Below, in pieces: positions 5,470 through 6,013 of a stretch of DNA of 6,013 nt. The stretch spans positions 1-6,013 of the forward strand of contig DCDB01000215.1 in the NCBI GenBank assembly GCA_002316215.1. Direction: 5' to 3'. The stretch comes from Lachnospiraceae bacterium UBA1066. GTDB taxonomy: Bacteria; Bacillota; Clostridia; Lachnospirales; Lachnospiraceae. The notes beneath the pieces are model-generated. The model was not told the origin of the DNA. It did not search any database and saw only the letters and a program-made list of their open reading frames with translations. A program made the position numbers and the translations under genes. Position 1 is the stretch's first letter. Every line of letters starts with the position of its first letter.

Positions 5470-6013
5470 ATGAAATATGAAAAAAGTGTTATACTGAAAA
5501 ACGGCGAAGAATGCCTGATCAGGAGTGCTGCCGCGGAAGATGCGGAAGAGATACTTGAAGTTTTCAACCGGACGCACAATGAGACAGACTTTATGCTGAC
5601 ATATACGGATGAAAACAGTTTTGATGAAGAAAAGGAGAGACAGTTCCTGACCGAAAAGGAAAACAGCGGGGACGAAATCGAGCTGTGCGCCGTTGTAAAC
5701 GGCAGGATTGCCGGAACTGCGGGAATTGACGCTGTCGGAAGGAAAGATAAGATCAGACACCGTGCGGAGTTCGGAATCGGTATTGCAAAAGATTTCTGGG
5801 GGCTGGGCATCGGCAGGGCACTGACAGATGCCTGCATCGAATGCGCAAGGCACGCCGGATACGTGCAGCTTGAGCTGCAGGCCGTAAGCGAAAATGCACG
5901 GGCGGCTTGCTTATATAAGAGTGCCGGATTTACGGAATACGGCCGCAATCCGAAGGGCTTCCGCTCCCGGACTGCCGGATGGCAGGAACTTATTCTTATG
6001 CGGATGGAACTTA
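5470..6013 (+). CDS. GNAT family N-acetyltransferase (3' end just outside window)
   Basis: An open frame from ATG 5470-5472 runs 181 codons to the window edge without a stop. It ends ...ELILMRMEL, which looks like the natural C-terminus, so only a few bases are probably missing. AAAGGG lies 8 nt before the ATG. GNAT landmarks: an N-terminal part from about 15 (CLIRSAAAEDAEEILEVF), the core strands CAVVNGRIAGTAGI (73-86), the acetyl-CoA-binding motif IAKDFWGLGIGRALTD (105-120, the Q/RxxGxG/A region), LELQAVSENARAACLYKSAG (134-153, motif B) and FTEYGRNPKGFRSRTAGWQE (154-173). It should transfer an acetyl group from CoA to an amine; the acceptor (small molecule, peptide or protein N-terminus) cannot be told. 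It is transcribed divergently from the glycosidase unit from its own promoter. The long minus-strand frames opposite it are shadows. Confidence 0.9.
   Translation, partial: MKYEKSVILKNGEECLIRSAAAEDAEEILEVFNRTHNETDFMLTYTDENSFDEEKERQFLTEKENSGDEIELCAVVNGRIAGTAGIDAVGRKDKIRHRAEFGIGIAKDFWGLGIGRALTDACIECARHAGYVQLELQAVSENARAACLYKSAGFTEYGRNPKGFRSRTAGWQELILMRMEL

Noticed and set aside
5298..5499. Short direct repeats TGAAATATGAA (5298, 5471) and GTGTTATACTGAAA (5411, 5486)
   Set aside because: The two pairs have different offsets (173 and 75 bp), so they do not come from one duplication, and A/T-rich words of this size recur by chance near promoters and starts.
5250..5948. Two long overlapping minus-strand open frames (5250-5948 and 5314-5853)
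   Set aside because: Most of their length is antisense to the GNAT gene, which has promoter, ribosome site and family motifs. Their products have a Ser/Phe-rich shadow composition.
1..6013. CRISPR arrays, tRNA or rRNA genes, insertion sequence ends, riboswitch-like leaders
   Set aside because: None seen on reading both strands: the only regular array is the in-frame 36-bp coding repeat, without spacers, and no gap is long and structured enough for the others.

Overview
The window reads as an ordinary chromosomal stretch of a low-to-mid GC Bacillota-type bacterium. The grounds are strong GGAGG-type ribosome binding sites, sigma-A-like promoters, an Rpn-type PD-(D/E)XK transposase tail with pentapeptide repeats, a TetR/MFS/hydrolase cluster, and a phosphodiester glycosidase coupled to a small membrane protein. 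A Negativicutes or Clostridia host is my impression from protein style only; no rRNA or marker gene is present to place it.

Layout, left to right. Positions 1-179 (+) hold the C-terminal tail of an Rpn-like nuclease/transposase gene, closed by a bidirectional terminator at 178-219. From 235 to 3352, all on the minus strand, lie a TetR-family repressor gene (2687-3352), an MFS/GPH-type transporter gene (1236-2423) and an alpha/beta hydrolase gene (235-1161), in that order of transcription. Upstream of the repressor (3424-3471) is a promoter overlaid by two copies of a 13-bp palindrome, ATAGT-N3-ACTAT, whose centres are 20 bp apart. This is a convincing candidate operator for the repressor. The transporter has lost its start: its frame is closed by a TAG at 2490-2492, the first membrane helix is missing, and the ribosome binding site and N-terminal-looking codons lie in another frame.

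From 3619 to about 5130, also on the minus strand, is a two-gene unit. A membrane-anchored phosphodiester glycosidase (NAGPA/DUF2233 fold) with a Ser/Ala/Gly/Thr-rich linker built on a 36-bp tandem repeat comes first. It overlaps by 17 bp the gene of a four-helix membrane protein of unknown function. Divergently, from 5470 (+) to beyond the window end, runs a GNAT acetyltransferase gene with a good extended -10 promoter.

How the genes may work together: the repressor probably senses a small molecule and controls its own transcription and, by readthrough, the transporter and hydrolase, so the set looks like an uptake or efflux plus ester/amide cleavage module whose transporter may now be broken. 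The glycosidase and its membrane partner probably act at the cell envelope. I found no convincing new defence, mobile or RNA system. The most useful leads are the double operator, the damaged transporter 5' end and the expandable repeat in the glycosidase linker.
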